The notes under the pieces: generated by a model
Told to the model about the DNA's origin: nothing
Databases searched by the model: none
The model's input: only the letters and a program-made list of their open reading frames with translations
From: Pseudomonas citronellolis
Lineage (GTDB): Bacteria; Pseudomonadota; Gammaproteobacteria; Pseudomonadales; Pseudomonadaceae
Direction: 5' to 3'
Assembly: GCF_900112375.1 (NCBI RefSeq)
Contig: NZ_FOLS01000024.1
Location: 62,001 to 126,000 of the forward strand
DNA length: 64,000 nt
Shown here: one piece after another, positions 50,306 to 59,898 of the stretch
How the letters are laid out: every line of letters starts with the position of its first letter
Position numbering within the stretch: the stretch's first letter is position 1
Translations under genes and position numbers: made by a program

Positions 50306-52315
50306 TCAGCGGACCAGATGCAGGAACTGCAGGTGCCGCTCGTACTGGTCGAGCATGTCGTTGATGATCTGCTCCTTGCCGTAGCCCATCAGGTCGTAGT
50401 CCTGGCTGCCCTCGGCCAGGTGCACCTCGGCGCGGAAGTAGCGGCGGTTCTTCAGGTGCAGGCCGCCCATGCCGGCGCGGGCGAAGGACGGCGTGAAGTA
50501 GCCGCGCATCGATACCTGGTAGTAGAACGGGTGCTGCTCGCCGTGGCCGATCTCCAGGCTCAGTTCCAGGTTGCCCGGGTCGAGGTCGGCGTCCACCTGC
50601 AGGCCCTTGTCGCGGAACACCTCCGCCACCTCGGCCATCGCCGGGCTGACCACGTCCGCCAGGAAGCGGTACACCTCGTCGCGGGTGGGGAAGTGCACCG
50701 CCTGGGAGATGCGCCGCTTCCAGCCACCGGCCTTGGCCGCCAGCGGCGGCGCCAGGGAGTGGCTGCGCGCGCGCTGGCGCTGGGATTCGAGGTAGAAGGC
50801 CTTGTGCAGGCCCCACATCATCAGCAGCAGGATCAGCGAGAAGGGCAGCGAGGTGAGCACCACCGCCGACTTCAGCGCATCGATGCTGCCGGCGAACAGC
50901 AGGCCGCCGGTGACCAGCGCGGTGGCCAGGCCCCAGAACACCCGCAGCCACTTCGGCCCGTCGTCGTCGGCGCTGCCGCCACGGGCGGAGAGGGTGGAGA
51001 GCACCACGGTGCCGGAGTCGGCCGAGGTGACGAAGAATACGAAGCTGACCAGCACGGTCACGGCGATCAGCGCGCGGCTGCCGGGGTAGTCCTGCAGCAG
51101 CTGGTAGAGCGCCATCTGCGGCTCCGCCACGGCCACCCGGCCGAGTTCGACGGCGCCGTGGTTGAGCACCTGGTCCAGGGCGCTGTTGCCGAAGATCGAC
51201 ATCCACGCCAGGGTGAAGCCCAGGGGAATGAACAGCACGCCGAAGACGAATTCGCGGATGGTCCGCCCGCGGGAGATGCGCGCGATGAACAGGCCGACGA
51301 AGGGCGCCCAGGCGATCCACCAGGCCCAGTAGAACACCGTCCAGCCGCCCAGCCAGTCGCCGCCCTCGCCATAGGCGTAGAGGTCGAAGCTCTTGGTCGG
51401 CAGCGCGCCCAGGTAGTCGCCGATGTTCTGCACCAGGGTGTTGAGCAGGTGCTGGGTGGGCCCGGCGAACAGCACGAACAGCAGCAGGCCGCAGGCCAGC
51501 AGCATGTTGATGTCGGACAGCAGGCGGATGCCCTTGTCCACGCCGGACACCGCCACGGCGATGGCCGCGCCCATCATCAGGGCGATCAGCGTCATCTGCA
51601 CCGGGTGGCTGTGGGCCACGCCGAACAGGTAGTCGAGCCCGGCGTTGAGCTGCAGCACGCCGAAGCCCATGTCCGCGCCCAGGCCGAACACGGTGGCGAC
51701 GATGCCGAAGCAGTCCACGGTGTAGCCGATGGGCCCGTTGATGCGCTTGCCGATCAGCGGGTACAGCGCCGAGCGCAGCGCCAGCGGCAGGTTGTGGCGG
51801 TAGGCGAAGTAGGCCAGGGCCATGGCCACCAGGGCGAACACGCCCCAGCCGTGCAGGCCCCAGTGCAGGAACAGCAGCTGCATGGCCTGGCGCGCGGCCT
51901 CGGCGCCGCCGGCTGCGCCCTGGGGCGGCTGCAGGAAGTGCGTCAGCGGCTCGGACACGCAGAAGAAGAACAGGGTGATGCTGATGCCCGCGGCGAACAG
52001 CATGCCGGCCCAGGACAGGTAGCTGAATTCCGGCTCGTCGTGGTCGGCACCGAGCTTGATCTTCCCGTAGCCGGAAAGCGCGGTGACCACCACGAAGATC
52101 AGGTACAGCGTCATCGCCAGCAGGTAGTACCAGCCGACGTTGGCGGCGGCCCAGGCCTGGGCGTCGAGCAGCCATTGGCCGGCCTCGGCGGGAAAGCCGA
52201 TGACCAGGGCGACGAACAGCAGGATCAGCGCTGCCGCACCGTAGAAGACCGGTGGGTTCATGCGCATGGCGGGGGTGGGGGACGCGGTGACGGAGGGGGA
52301 GGGAACGGCGGACAA
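50306..52315 (-). CDS. betT: BetT-type choline/betaine (BCCT) transporter
   Basis: A 669-residue inner-membrane protein with 12 helices and a long cytoplasmic C-terminal domain (about 530-669) as in high-affinity, osmoregulated BetT proteins. Seen: NPPVFYGAAALILLFVALVI, SEPLTHFLQPP, the BCCT signature in WTVFYWAWWIAWAPFVGLFI, and GRTIREFVFGVLFIPLGFTL. It imports choline for glycine betaine synthesis. The start may be TTG 52315 or ATG 52267 (MRMNPPVF); neither has a strong ribosome binding site, and a C-rich low-complexity stretch separates them. A BetI-like operator is upstream. Confidence 0.92.
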   Translation of the reverse strand: MSAVPSPSVTASPTPAMRMNPPVFYGAAALILLFVALVIGFPAEAGQWLLDAQAWAAANVGWYYLLAMTLYLIFVVVTALSGYGKIKLGADHDEPEFSYLSWAGMLFAAGISITLFFFCVSEPLTHFLQPPQGAAGGAEAARQAMQLLFLHWGLHGWGVFALVAMALAYFAYRHNLPLALRSALYPLIGKRINGPIGYTVDCFGIVATVFGLGADMGFGVLQLNAGLDYLFGVAHSHPVQMTLIALMMGAAIAVAVSGVDKGIRLLSDINMLLACGLLLFVLFAGPTQHLLNTLVQNIGDYLGALPTKSFDLYAYGEGGDWLGGWTVFYWAWWIAWAPFVGLFIARISRGRTIREFVFGVLFIPLGFTLAWMSIFGNSALDQVLNHGAVELGRVAVAEPQMALYQLLQDYPGSRALIAVTVLVSFVFFVTSADSGTVVLSTLSARGGSADDDGPKWLRVFWGLATALVTGGLLFAGSIDALKSAVVLTSLPFSLILLLMMWGLHKAFYLESQRQRARSHSLAPPLAAKAGGWKRRISQAVHFPTRDEVYRFLADVVSPAMAEVAEVFRDKGLQVDADLDPGNLELSLEIGHGEQHPFYYQVSMRGYFTPSFARAGMGGLHLKNRRYFRAEVHLAEGSQDYDLMGYGKEQIINDMLDQYERHLQFLHLVR

Positions 52316-52341
52316 AACGGGCGGGGTTCCTCGTGTTTTTA

Positions 52342-52359
52342 ATTGATCAACCGATCAAT
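52342..52359. promoter_or_regulatory. BetI-like operator upstream of betT
   Basis: ATTGATC-AACC-GATCAAT, perfect 7-bp arms with a 4-bp centre, 27 bp before the betT TTG. TTGATC...GATCAA sites are typical BetI (TetR family) operators, so betT is probably derepressed by choline. Confidence 0.75.
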
Positions 52360-52450
52360 ATAAACACGAAAGGCCGTGCCAGGGCCAATCCTCGGGACCG
52401 ATGGTCCCGCCGCCGGCCCCGTGCGGGGGCCGAGCGGAGCGGGTACTGCT

Positions 52451-52567
52451 TTACTTGCGGCGGCGCTTCACGCGGCGGACTTCACGGCGTTCCGGATCGA
52501 CCTGCTGAGGTACGTTGAGGAAAGCGGTGGCGGCGAAAAAGCTGGCAAGAGCGGCAAAGCTGGTCAC
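52451..52567 (-). CDS. very small protein, 38 aa
   Basis: GTG at 52567 behind GGAGA (5 bp spacing). The product begins TSFAALASFFAATAFLNVPQ and ends in a very basic tail (RREVRRVKRRRK). A short hydrophobic N-terminal helix followed by Arg/Lys residues is typical of conserved tiny proteins in Pseudomonas. Too small to be certain; the ribosome binding site and the sharp hydrophobic/basic split support it. Confidence 0.5.
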   Translation of the reverse strand: MTSFAALASFFAATAFLNVPQQVDPERREVRRVKRRRK

Positions 52568-52570
52568 GAT

Positions 52571-53125
52571 AGTCTCCAAAGGCGCCGGGGAAATTGGGTC
52601 CCGACTGCCTGACAGCCATTTTCCCTGATCTTCATGACAAAAAGAAGTTGATGCGCCTGATGATCGGTATCGATGTGGTCGATGAGGCTGCTTTTTGCTG
52701 TAAATGTCAGAGAAATTCCTGTTTTTGACCTTTCCATCAGGATTCCCTGCTGCCGGCGGCGGGGTAGGCGAATCGTTTCACTGCGACCATTCGTCGCTTT
52801 TCGCGGACGTTCAGGGCTTAGGAGACGCTTTTTCGCGGGGGCCGAGATCCTTGCAGGAGCGCGCATGGCTTTTCGTAGGATGGTGTTGAGCGAAGCGATA
52901 CCCATCAGCGCAACCGCATGGGTTTCGCAAGCTCAACCCATCCTACGAAAAGCGCCCCGGCGCGGCTTGCAAGACAGTTGCTCCTACATTGCAGGCGAGC
53001 ACGGCTTCTCGTAGGAGCGAGGGGGACGCCTAGTTCTTGCTCGCGAATGAGCCCCGCAGCGGAGTCTGTTCGCGAGCAAGCTCGCTCCTACGAAGAGCAG
53101 AAGAGCAGCTCAGCGTAGCCGGCAC
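52571..53125. other. intergenic region with REP B pair and REP A pair
   Basis: No supported gene in 555 bp. Contents: a moderately AT-rich stretch with TTGTAAATGTCAGAGAAATT near 52690, a REP B inverted pair (52874-52947), and a REP A pair (53010-53092) whose first arm is the GGGGGACGCCTAGTTC insertion variant also found at 10443-10481. Confidence 0.7.
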
Positions 53126-54022
<897 letters not shown>

Positions 54023-54037
54023 CTGCGCGATCTCGAA

Positions 54038-54069
54038 ATGAAAACGCCGGTGCGGATGCTCACCGGCGT
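54038..54069 (-). terminator. rho-independent terminator after metQ
   Basis: Perfect 9-bp stem ACGCCGGTG / CACCGGCGT with an 8-nt loop and a short T run on the minus strand. It ends just before the AAA+ gene, so that gene is read through weakly or has its own promoter. Confidence 0.8.
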
Positions 54070-54112
54070 GGGGGATGGGCGGCGCTGCGCGGCGCCGCCG
54101 GCTGGGCATCGA

Positions 54113-54892
54113 TCAGAAGGCGGGGATCACCGCGCCGTCGTATTTCTTCTCGATGAAGGCCTTCACTTCCGGGCTGGTAAGGGCCGCAGAGAGTTTCTTC
54201 AGCGCGTCGCTGTCCTTGTTGTCCGGGCGCGCCACCAGGTAGTTCACGTAGGGCGAGTTGCGGTCTTCGAGGATCAGGGCGTCCTTCACCGGGTTGAGCT
54301 TGGCTTCCAGGGCGTAGTTGGTGTTGATCAGGTCCAGGTCGACCTGGTCCAGCACGCGCGGCAGCAGGGCCGATTCCAGCTCCTTGAACTTCAGGTGCTT
54401 GGGGTTCTCGGCGATGTCTTTCGGCGTGGCCAGGGCGTTGTGCGGGTCCTTCAGCTTGATGACGCCGGCCTTCTGCAGCAGGAGCAGGGCGCGGCCGCTG
54501 TTGCTGCCTTCGTTGGGCAGGGCGACGGTGGCGCCGTCGGGCAGCTCGGCCAGGGACTTGTACTTCTTCGAGTAGCCGCCGAAGGGTTCGACGTGCACGC
54601 CGGTCACGGTGACCAGGTCGGTGCCCTTGCCCTTGTTGAAGTTGTCCAGGTACGGCTTGGTCTGGAAGTAGTTGGCGTCCAGGCGCTTCTCGGCCACCTG
54701 CACGTTGGGCTGCACATAGTCGGTGAAGACCTTGATCTCCAGGTCCACCCCTTCCTTGGCCAGGGTCGGCTTGATCAGCTCGAGGATTTCCGCGTGGGGC
54801 ACCGGGGTGGCGGCCACCACCAGTTTCTCGTTGGCGTTGACCGAGGCGCTGAAGGCGGCGGCGAGGGCAGTGATGAGCAGCAGTTTCTTCAT
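54113..54892 (-). CDS. metQ: MetQ/NlpA-family methionine-type binding protein
   Basis: A 259-residue periplasmic binding protein. N-terminal signal peptide (LLLITALAAAFSASVNA; no lipobox cysteine, so probably soluble). Motifs VAATPVPHAEILELIKP, DYVQPNVQVAEKRLDANYFQ, and LPNEGSNSGRALLLLQKAGV are characteristic of MetQ. It binds methionine or related compounds. No metN or metI is adjacent. The AT-rich upstream region (55010-55060) should hold its promoter, and the gene may respond to sulfur status. Confidence 0.92.
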   Translation of the reverse strand: MKKLLLITALAAAFSASVNANEKLVVAATPVPHAEILELIKPTLAKEGVDLEIKVFTDYVQPNVQVAEKRLDANYFQTKPYLDNFNKGKGTDLVTVTGVHVEPFGGYSKKYKSLAELPDGATVALPNEGSNSGRALLLLQKAGVIKLKDPHNALATPKDIAENPKHLKFKELESALLPRVLDQVDLDLINTNYALEAKLNPVKDALILEDRNSPYVNYLVARPDNKDSDALKKLSAALTSPEVKAFIEKKYDGAVIPAF

Positions 54893-55003
54893 GACGGTGT
54901 CCTTGTAGGGCAGCGTGCCGGGCAGGTCGCGCTCGTGGCGGCGACGCGGGCGGCGGGGGTTGGCTCCGGCGCCTCTGCGGGCGCCGTTGGAGCGAAAGCT
55001 ACC

Positions 55004-55065
55004 GGGATTTTTTATTCCATTAAAATATTATTTATTCATTTTTATATGACTGAAATTCATATTCG
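55004..55065. promoter_or_regulatory. AT-rich promoter region of metQ
   Basis: Contains ATTAAAATATTATTTATTCA and TTTTTATATGACTGAAATTC, the most AT-rich patch of the window, directly upstream of metQ on the minus strand. It resembles the AT-rich patches before the sulfonate genes at 28.2 and 35.8 kb. Confidence 0.5.
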
Positions 55066-55141
55066 GACTGAGGCAAGCTGCCGCGCGGCAACCCGCCACG
55101 GCGGCATTTTCCGGGGCCGGGGGTACCATCGACGGGCTTTC

Positions 55142-55155
55142 TTGAGCTGCATCAA
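55142..55155. promoter_or_regulatory. ANR/FNR-type box upstream of cioAB
   Basis: TTGAG-CTGC-ATCAA, one mismatch from TTGAT-N4-ATCAA, 164 bp before cioA. In P. aeruginosa cioAB is repressed by ANR at low oxygen, which fits. Confidence 0.65.
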
Positions 55156-55318
55156 TGCACGCCCTGCTAGTCTTTGCTTGGCGTACCGCCGCGACCACAG
55201 GTCCGCCGGCCCGAACAAGAATCCGATTCCAGGATCACCGCTGAAACTGTCGGCTCCCGTGGGCCGGCGAGTTGCCCGCTGCGTGCGACGACGGGCGTCA
55301 CCCTGAAGAGGAAACGTC

Positions 55319-56755
55319 ATGTTGGGTCTTGAGGCGTTGGAACTGGCGCGTATGCAGTTCGCCTTTACCGTCTCCTTCCATATCATCTTCCCCGCCATCA
55401 CCATCGGCCTGGCCAGTTACCTGGCGGTGCTCGAAGGGCTGTGGCTGAAGAGCGGCCAGGAGGTCTACCGCGACCTCTATCACTTCTGGTCGAAGATATT
55501 CGCGGTCAACTTCGGCATGGGCGTGGTCTCCGGCCTGGTCATGGCCTACCAGTTCGGCACCAACTGGAGCCACTTCTCCGCCTACGCCGGGAGCATCACC
55601 GGGCCCTTGCTGACTTACGAGGTGCTCACCGCGTTCTTCCTCGAGGCCGGCTTCCTCGGCGTGATGCTGTTCGGCTGGAACCGCGTCGGCCCGGGCCTGC
55701 ACTTCTTCGCCACGGTGATGGTGGCCCTGGGCACGCTGATGTCGACCTTCTGGATCCTCGCCTCCAACAGCTGGATGCAGACGCCGCAGGGCTTCGAGAT
55801 CGTCGACGGGCGGGTGATCCCGGTGGACTGGTTCGCGGTGATCTTCAACCCGTCCTTCCCCTACCGCCTGCTGCACATGTCCATCGCCGCCTTCCTCTCC
55901 ACCGCCTTCTTCGTCGGCGCCTCGGCGGCCTGGCACCTGCTGCGCGGGCGCGACAACCCGGCGATTCGCAAGATGCTTTCCATGGCCATGTGGATGGCGC
56001 TGCTGGTCGCGCCCATCCAGGCCATGATCGGCGACGCCCACGGGCTGAACACACTGGAGCACCAGCCGGCGAAGATCGCCGCCATCGAGGGCCACTGGGA
56101 CAACGCCGAGGGCGGCCCGACGCCGCTGATCCTGTTCGGCTGGCCGGACATGCAGCGCGAGGAAACCCGCTTCAAGGTCGAGATCCCGGTGCTCGGCAGC
56201 CTGATCCTGCGCCACAGCCTGACCGAGCCGATCCCGGCGCTGAAGGACTTCCCGCGCGAGGACCGGCCCAACTCCACCATCGTCTTCTGGTCGTTCCGCA
56301 TCATGGCCGGCCTGGGCATGCTGATGATCCTGGTTGGCGTCTGGAGCCTGTGGCTGCGCTGGCGCGAGGGGCTGTACCGCAACCGCGCCTTCCTGCGCCT
56401 GGTGCTGTGGATGGGCCCCTCGGGGCTGCTGGCGCTGCTCGCCGGCTGGTTCACCACCGAGGTCGGCCGCCAGCCCTGGGTGGTCTACGGGCTGATGCGC
56501 ACCGCCGACGGCGTGTCCAACCACAGCACCCTGCAGATGAGCCTGACCCTGGTGATGTTCGTGCTGGTGTACTTCTCGCTGTTCGGCGTGGGCATCGGCT
56601 ACATGATGCGCCTGGTGCGCAAGGGCCCGGTCACCGACGAGGGCCGCGAGCACAACGAGGGCGGCGCCGGTCGCCAGCGCACCGCGGCGCGGCCGCTGTC
56701 GGCCACCGCCGAGGGCTTCGACGAGGATGACGACCATCCGGCGGGGAGGAACTGA
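55319..56755 (+). CDS. cioA: CioA, cyanide-insensitive ubiquinol oxidase subunit I
   Basis: A 478-residue cytochrome bd-type subunit I. Seen: RMQFAFTVSFHIIFPAITIG (haem-ligand His21), WSKIFAVNFGMGVVSGLVMA, LHMSIAAFLSTAFFVGASAA, GRQPWVVYGLMRT and a short Q-loop, which marks the CIO type rather than CydA. It oxidises ubiquinol and reduces O2 with low cyanide sensitivity. RBS AGAGGAAA. It ends 2 bp before cioB. Confidence 0.95.
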   Translation: MLGLEALELARMQFAFTVSFHIIFPAITIGLASYLAVLEGLWLKSGQEVYRDLYHFWSKIFAVNFGMGVVSGLVMAYQFGTNWSHFSAYAGSITGPLLTYEVLTAFFLEAGFLGVMLFGWNRVGPGLHFFATVMVALGTLMSTFWILASNSWMQTPQGFEIVDGRVIPVDWFAVIFNPSFPYRLLHMSIAAFLSTAFFVGASAAWHLLRGRDNPAIRKMLSMAMWMALLVAPIQAMIGDAHGLNTLEHQPAKIAAIEGHWDNAEGGPTPLILFGWPDMQREETRFKVEIPVLGSLILRHSLTEPIPALKDFPREDRPNSTIVFWSFRIMAGLGMLMILVGVWSLWLRWREGLYRNRAFLRLVLWMGPSGLLALLAGWFTTEVGRQPWVVYGLMRTADGVSNHSTLQMSLTLVMFVLVYFSLFGVGIGYMMRLVRKGPVTDEGREHNEGGAGRQRTAARPLSATAEGFDEDDDHPAGRN

Positions 56756-56757
56756 GC

Positions 56758-57765
56758 ATGGGTATCGACCTTCCGCTGATCTGGGCGGTGATCATCATCT
56801 TCGGCGTGATGATGTACGTGGTGATGGACGGCTTCGACCTCGGCATCGGCATGCTCTACCCGTTCTTCAAGGACGAGCGCGACCGCGACGTGATGATGAA
56901 CACGGTGGCGCCGGTGTGGGACGGCAACGAGACCTGGCTGGTGCTCGGCGGCGCGGGGCTGTTCGGCGCCTTCCCGATGGCCTACTCGGTGGTGCTCTCG
57001 GCGCTGTACCTGCCGCTGGTGCTGATGCTGGTGGGGTTGATCTTCCGCGGCGTGGCCTTCGAGTTCCGCTTCAAGGCCAAGGCGCGCAAGCGGCACATCT
57101 GGGACAAGGCCTTCATCGGCGGCTCGCTGGCGGCGACCTTCTTCCAGGGCGTGGCCCTGGGCGCCTTCATCGAGGGCCTGCCGGTGGTCGACGGACAGTA
57201 CGCCGGCGACTCGCTGGCCTGGCTCGCGCCCTTCCCGCTGTTCTGCGGCCTGGGCCTGATCGTCGCCTACAGCCTGCTGGGCTGCACCTGGCTGATCATG
57301 AAGACCGAAGGCAAGCTGCAGGAGCGCATGCACGACCTGGCGCGGCCGCTGGCGCTGGTGCTGCTGGCGGTGATCGGCATCGTCAGCCTGTGGACGCCGC
57401 TGGCCCACGCCGACATAGCCCAGCGCTGGTTCAGCCTGCCCAACCTGTTCTGGTTCGCCCCGGTTCCGCTGCTGGTGCTGCTGACCTTCTACGCCCTGCT
57501 GCGCTCGGTGGCGCGCAACGACAACGCGCTGCCCTTCGTGCTCACCCTGGTGCTGATCTTCCTCGGCTACAGCGGCCTGGGCATCAGCCTGTGGCCGAAC
57601 ATCATCCCGCCGGGGGTGAGCATCCAGGCTGCCTCGGCGCCGCCGCAGAGCCAGGGCTTCATGCTGGTGGGCGCGCTGTTCATCATCCCCTTCATCCTCG
57701 GCTACACCGCCTGGAGCTACTACGTGTTCCGCGGCAAGGTGAAGCACGGCGATGGCTACCACTGA
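56758..57765 (+). CDS. cioB: CioB, cyanide-insensitive ubiquinol oxidase subunit II
   Basis: A 335-residue cytochrome bd subunit II with about eight helices. MYVVMDGFDLGIGMLYPFFK, PVWDGNETWLVLGGAGLFGA and LFIIPFILGYTAWSYYVFRG are characteristic. Partner of CioA. Its stop at 57763-57765 is followed by the DUF2474 gene. Confidence 0.95.
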   Translation: MGIDLPLIWAVIIIFGVMMYVVMDGFDLGIGMLYPFFKDERDRDVMMNTVAPVWDGNETWLVLGGAGLFGAFPMAYSVVLSALYLPLVLMLVGLIFRGVAFEFRFKAKARKRHIWDKAFIGGSLAATFFQGVALGAFIEGLPVVDGQYAGDSLAWLAPFPLFCGLGLIVAYSLLGCTWLIMKTEGKLQERMHDLARPLALVLLAVIGIVSLWTPLAHADIAQRWFSLPNLFWFAPVPLLVLLTFYALLRSVARNDNALPFVLTLVLIFLGYSGLGISLWPNIIPPGVSIQAASAPPQSQGFMLVGALFIIPFILGYTAWSYYVFRGKVKHGDGYH

Positions 57766-57775
57766 GGGCTCGGCG

Positions 57776-57922
57776 ATGAAACCGCAAACCGTGAAAGCGC
57801 CACTGTACAAGCGCCTGGGCTGGCTGGTGCTGATCTGGGCGGGTAGCGTCGCCGCCCTGGGTGTGGCGGCTTGGCTGATGCGCCTGCTGATGAATGCGGC
57901 GGGGTTGGGGACGCCGCACTGA
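57776..57922 (+). CDS. DUF2474 small membrane protein (cio-associated)
   Basis: A 48-residue single-helix protein, MKPQTVKAPLYKRLGWLVLI..., with helix YKRLGWLVLIWAGSVAALGV then AAWLMRLLM. DUF2474 genes occur directly after cioB in many Pseudomonas and are analogous to the CydX/YbgT type of small bd-oxidase subunits. GAGGG at 57764-57768 serves as ribosome binding site. Confidence 0.85.
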   Translation: MKPQTVKAPLYKRLGWLVLIWAGSVAALGVAAWLMRLLMNAAGLGTPH

Positions 57923-57953
57923 GACTCCCACTTGGGCGCCTTCGGGTGCCTGT

Positions 57954-57980
57954 AGCCCCCGCTTTGGCGGGGGCTTTTTT
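57954..57980 (+). terminator. terminator of the cio operon
   Basis: AGCCCCCGC / GCGGGGGCT 9-bp stem, loop TTTG, then TTTTTT. Confidence 0.92.
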
Positions 57981-57989
57981 ATGCGGGGG

Positions 57990-58034
57990 CTTTTTGGGCT
58001 TTCGGCTTTTTGGCTTTTTGGCTTTTTGGCTTTT
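57990..58034. repeat. short tandem repeat GGCTTTTT(T/C)
   Basis: About five copies of a 9-10-bp unit, GGCTTTTTGGCTTTTTGGC, just after the cio terminator and before REP A. Confidence 0.7.
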
Positions 58035-58386
58035 CGTAGGAGCGAGCTTGCTCGCGAACGGAGTTTCCCTGTCGCTACAGCGCCTGGGGTTGACTCCGCT
58101 CCCTCTCCCTAACCCTCTCCCTGAAGGGAGAGGGGACTGTTGGGCAGATGCTGATATTTCGGCGTTAGCCGGCTAGCACAGGGATTACCGGCTGAAACCA
58201 TTCCCCCTCTCGGCACGGACTAGCCCCCTCTCCCTTCAGGGCGGGGCGCGCAGCCGAGGGCTGGGGAGAGGGCGCTCTGAAACCTGAATTCCAGAATCGC
58301 CGGGGAACTCTGTTCGCGAGCAAGCTCGCTCCTACGAAGAGCGAAGAGCGAAGAGCGAAGAGCGAAGAGCGAAGAGCGAAGAGCGC
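58035..58386. repeat. composite ~300-bp repeat element, copy 3, plus GAAGAGC array
   Basis: 58035-58336 has the same modular order as copies 1 and 2, bounded by inverted REP A. It is followed by seven tandem GAAGAGC units (58336-58384), ending at the stop codon of the MFS gene. The same heptamer array follows the REP at 38222. Confidence 0.85.
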
Positions 58387-58387
58387 T

Positions 58388-59599
58388 TCAGTGCAACTTG
58401 TCCCGCTGCGCCAACGTCGGAAACAGCTTCATCCACGCCCCGGTAACGATCAGCGTGCCCACGCCGCCGATGACCACCGCCGGCACCGTGCCGAACCAGT
58501 GCGCCGTCAGCCCCGACTCGAACTCGCCGAGCTGGTTGCTGGCGCCGATGAACAGCCCGTTCACCGCGCTGACGCGGCCGCGCATCTCGTCCGGGGTTTC
58601 CAGCTGCACGAAGGCGCCGCGGATCACCATGCTGATCATGTCCGCCGCGCCCAGCACCACCAGCACGCCCAGGGACAGCCAGAAGGACGTGGACAGGCCG
58701 AAGGCGATGGTCGCCACGCCGAAGATGCCCACCGCCAGGAACATGATGCGCCCGACGTTGCGCTCGATGGGGAAGCGCGCCAGCCAGAACGACATCAGCA
58801 ACGCGCCCACCGCCGGCGCCGAGCGCAGCAGGCCCAGGCCCCAGGGGCCGGTGAGCAGGATGTCCTTGGCGAACACCGGCAGCAGCGCGGTGGCGCCGCC
58901 CAGCAGCACGGCGAACAGGTCCAGGGAGATGGCGCCGAAGATGTCCGGGCGGCTGCGGATGAAATGGATGCCGGCCATGAGCGAGGCCAGGCTGGCCTTG
59001 CCCTGGATGCCGTTCTGCCGGCGCGCCTGCAGGCTCAGCGACAGCGCGCAGGCCATGAAATAGAGCAGCGTGGTCGGCGCGTACACCCAGAAGGCGCCGA
59101 AGGCGTAGAGCAGGCCGCCCAGGGCCGGCGCGGCGATGGTCGCCGCCTGCATGGCCGAGGCCGAGGCGGCCACCGCGCGGGGGAAGAGGGCGCTGGGCAC
59201 GATGTTCGGCAGCAGCGCCTGGGTGGTCGGCATCTCGAAGGAACGCGCGCTGCCGAGCAGGAAGGCCAGCACGAAGATCATCTCGCGGGTCACGTTGCCG
59301 GTGCTGGCGCCCAGCACCAGGGCCAGCGCTACCAGGCCCTGGGCCACCTGGCACAGGGCGGCGACCTTGCGCCGGTCGTAGCGGTCGGCGACGTGCCCGG
59401 TGTGCAGCATGAACAGCACCCGCGGCAGGAATTCCACCAGGCCCACCAGGCCGAGGTCGAGCACGTTGTGGGTCAGTTCGTACATGTGCCAGCCGATGGC
59501 CACGGTGAGCATCTGGAAGCCGCTGGCGGTGCACACGCGGGCGAGCCAGAAGGCGAGGAAAGGGCGATGGCGGAGCAGCGAGGTGGCTTCGGCGGACAT
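58388..59599 (-). CDS. MFS transporter (DHA3/EntS-type)
   Basis: A 403-residue protein with 12 helices, family DHA3. Start ATG 59599 (MSAEATSLLRHRPFLAFWLA), with ARVCTASGFQMLTVAIGWHM as helix 1, the MFS motif A GHVADRYDRRKVAALCQ between helices 2 and 3 and LETPDEMRGRVSAVNGLFIG in the second half. EntS-type members export siderophores or drugs. No operon partner is visible. Confidence 0.9.
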   Translation of the reverse strand: MSAEATSLLRHRPFLAFWLARVCTASGFQMLTVAIGWHMYELTHNVLDLGLVGLVEFLPRVLFMLHTGHVADRYDRRKVAALCQVAQGLVALALVLGASTGNVTREMIFVLAFLLGSARSFEMPTTQALLPNIVPSALFPRAVAASASAMQAATIAAPALGGLLYAFGAFWVYAPTTLLYFMACALSLSLQARRQNGIQGKASLASLMAGIHFIRSRPDIFGAISLDLFAVLLGGATALLPVFAKDILLTGPWGLGLLRSAPAVGALLMSFWLARFPIERNVGRIMFLAVGIFGVATIAFGLSTSFWLSLGVLVVLGAADMISMVIRGAFVQLETPDEMRGRVSAVNGLFIGASNQLGEFESGLTAHWFGTVPAVVIGGVGTLIVTGAWMKLFPTLAQRDKLH

Positions 59600-59785
59600 G
59601 GTGCGCGGACGACTGGTTAGGGAGCTAAGCAAAGGCCGGTGAGCGTAGCACGCCGTAACAAATTCCGTCGGCAATTTCCTTCGGACGAATGGACAACGGC
59701 GACGCCATCGGTTCGCTGATCGCCCGCTTAACTTTTGCCTGAGGCGCGTCGATTGGGTAAAGTTGACGTATCGGTCAGGATTTTC

Positions 59786-59829
59786 CGTAGGACGACGCGG
59801 CCCGCAAGCTGCCGTCGCGCCGTCCTACG
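59786..59829. repeat. inverted repeat CGTAGGACG...CGTCCTACG upstream of the Mo-enzyme genes
   Basis: Arms CGTAGGACG (59786-59794) and CGTCCTACG (59821-59829) extend inward with CGCGGC / GCCGTCGCG. It resembles the REP families in its GTAGG start but has a different core; 70 bp before the Mo-subunit start. Confidence 0.55.
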
Positions 59830-59898
59830 CCTGAGTTCCGCCGGTTCCAGAACTCCATAACGACATGGGCGGGTAGTGCACCGCCCAGAGGATGATCC

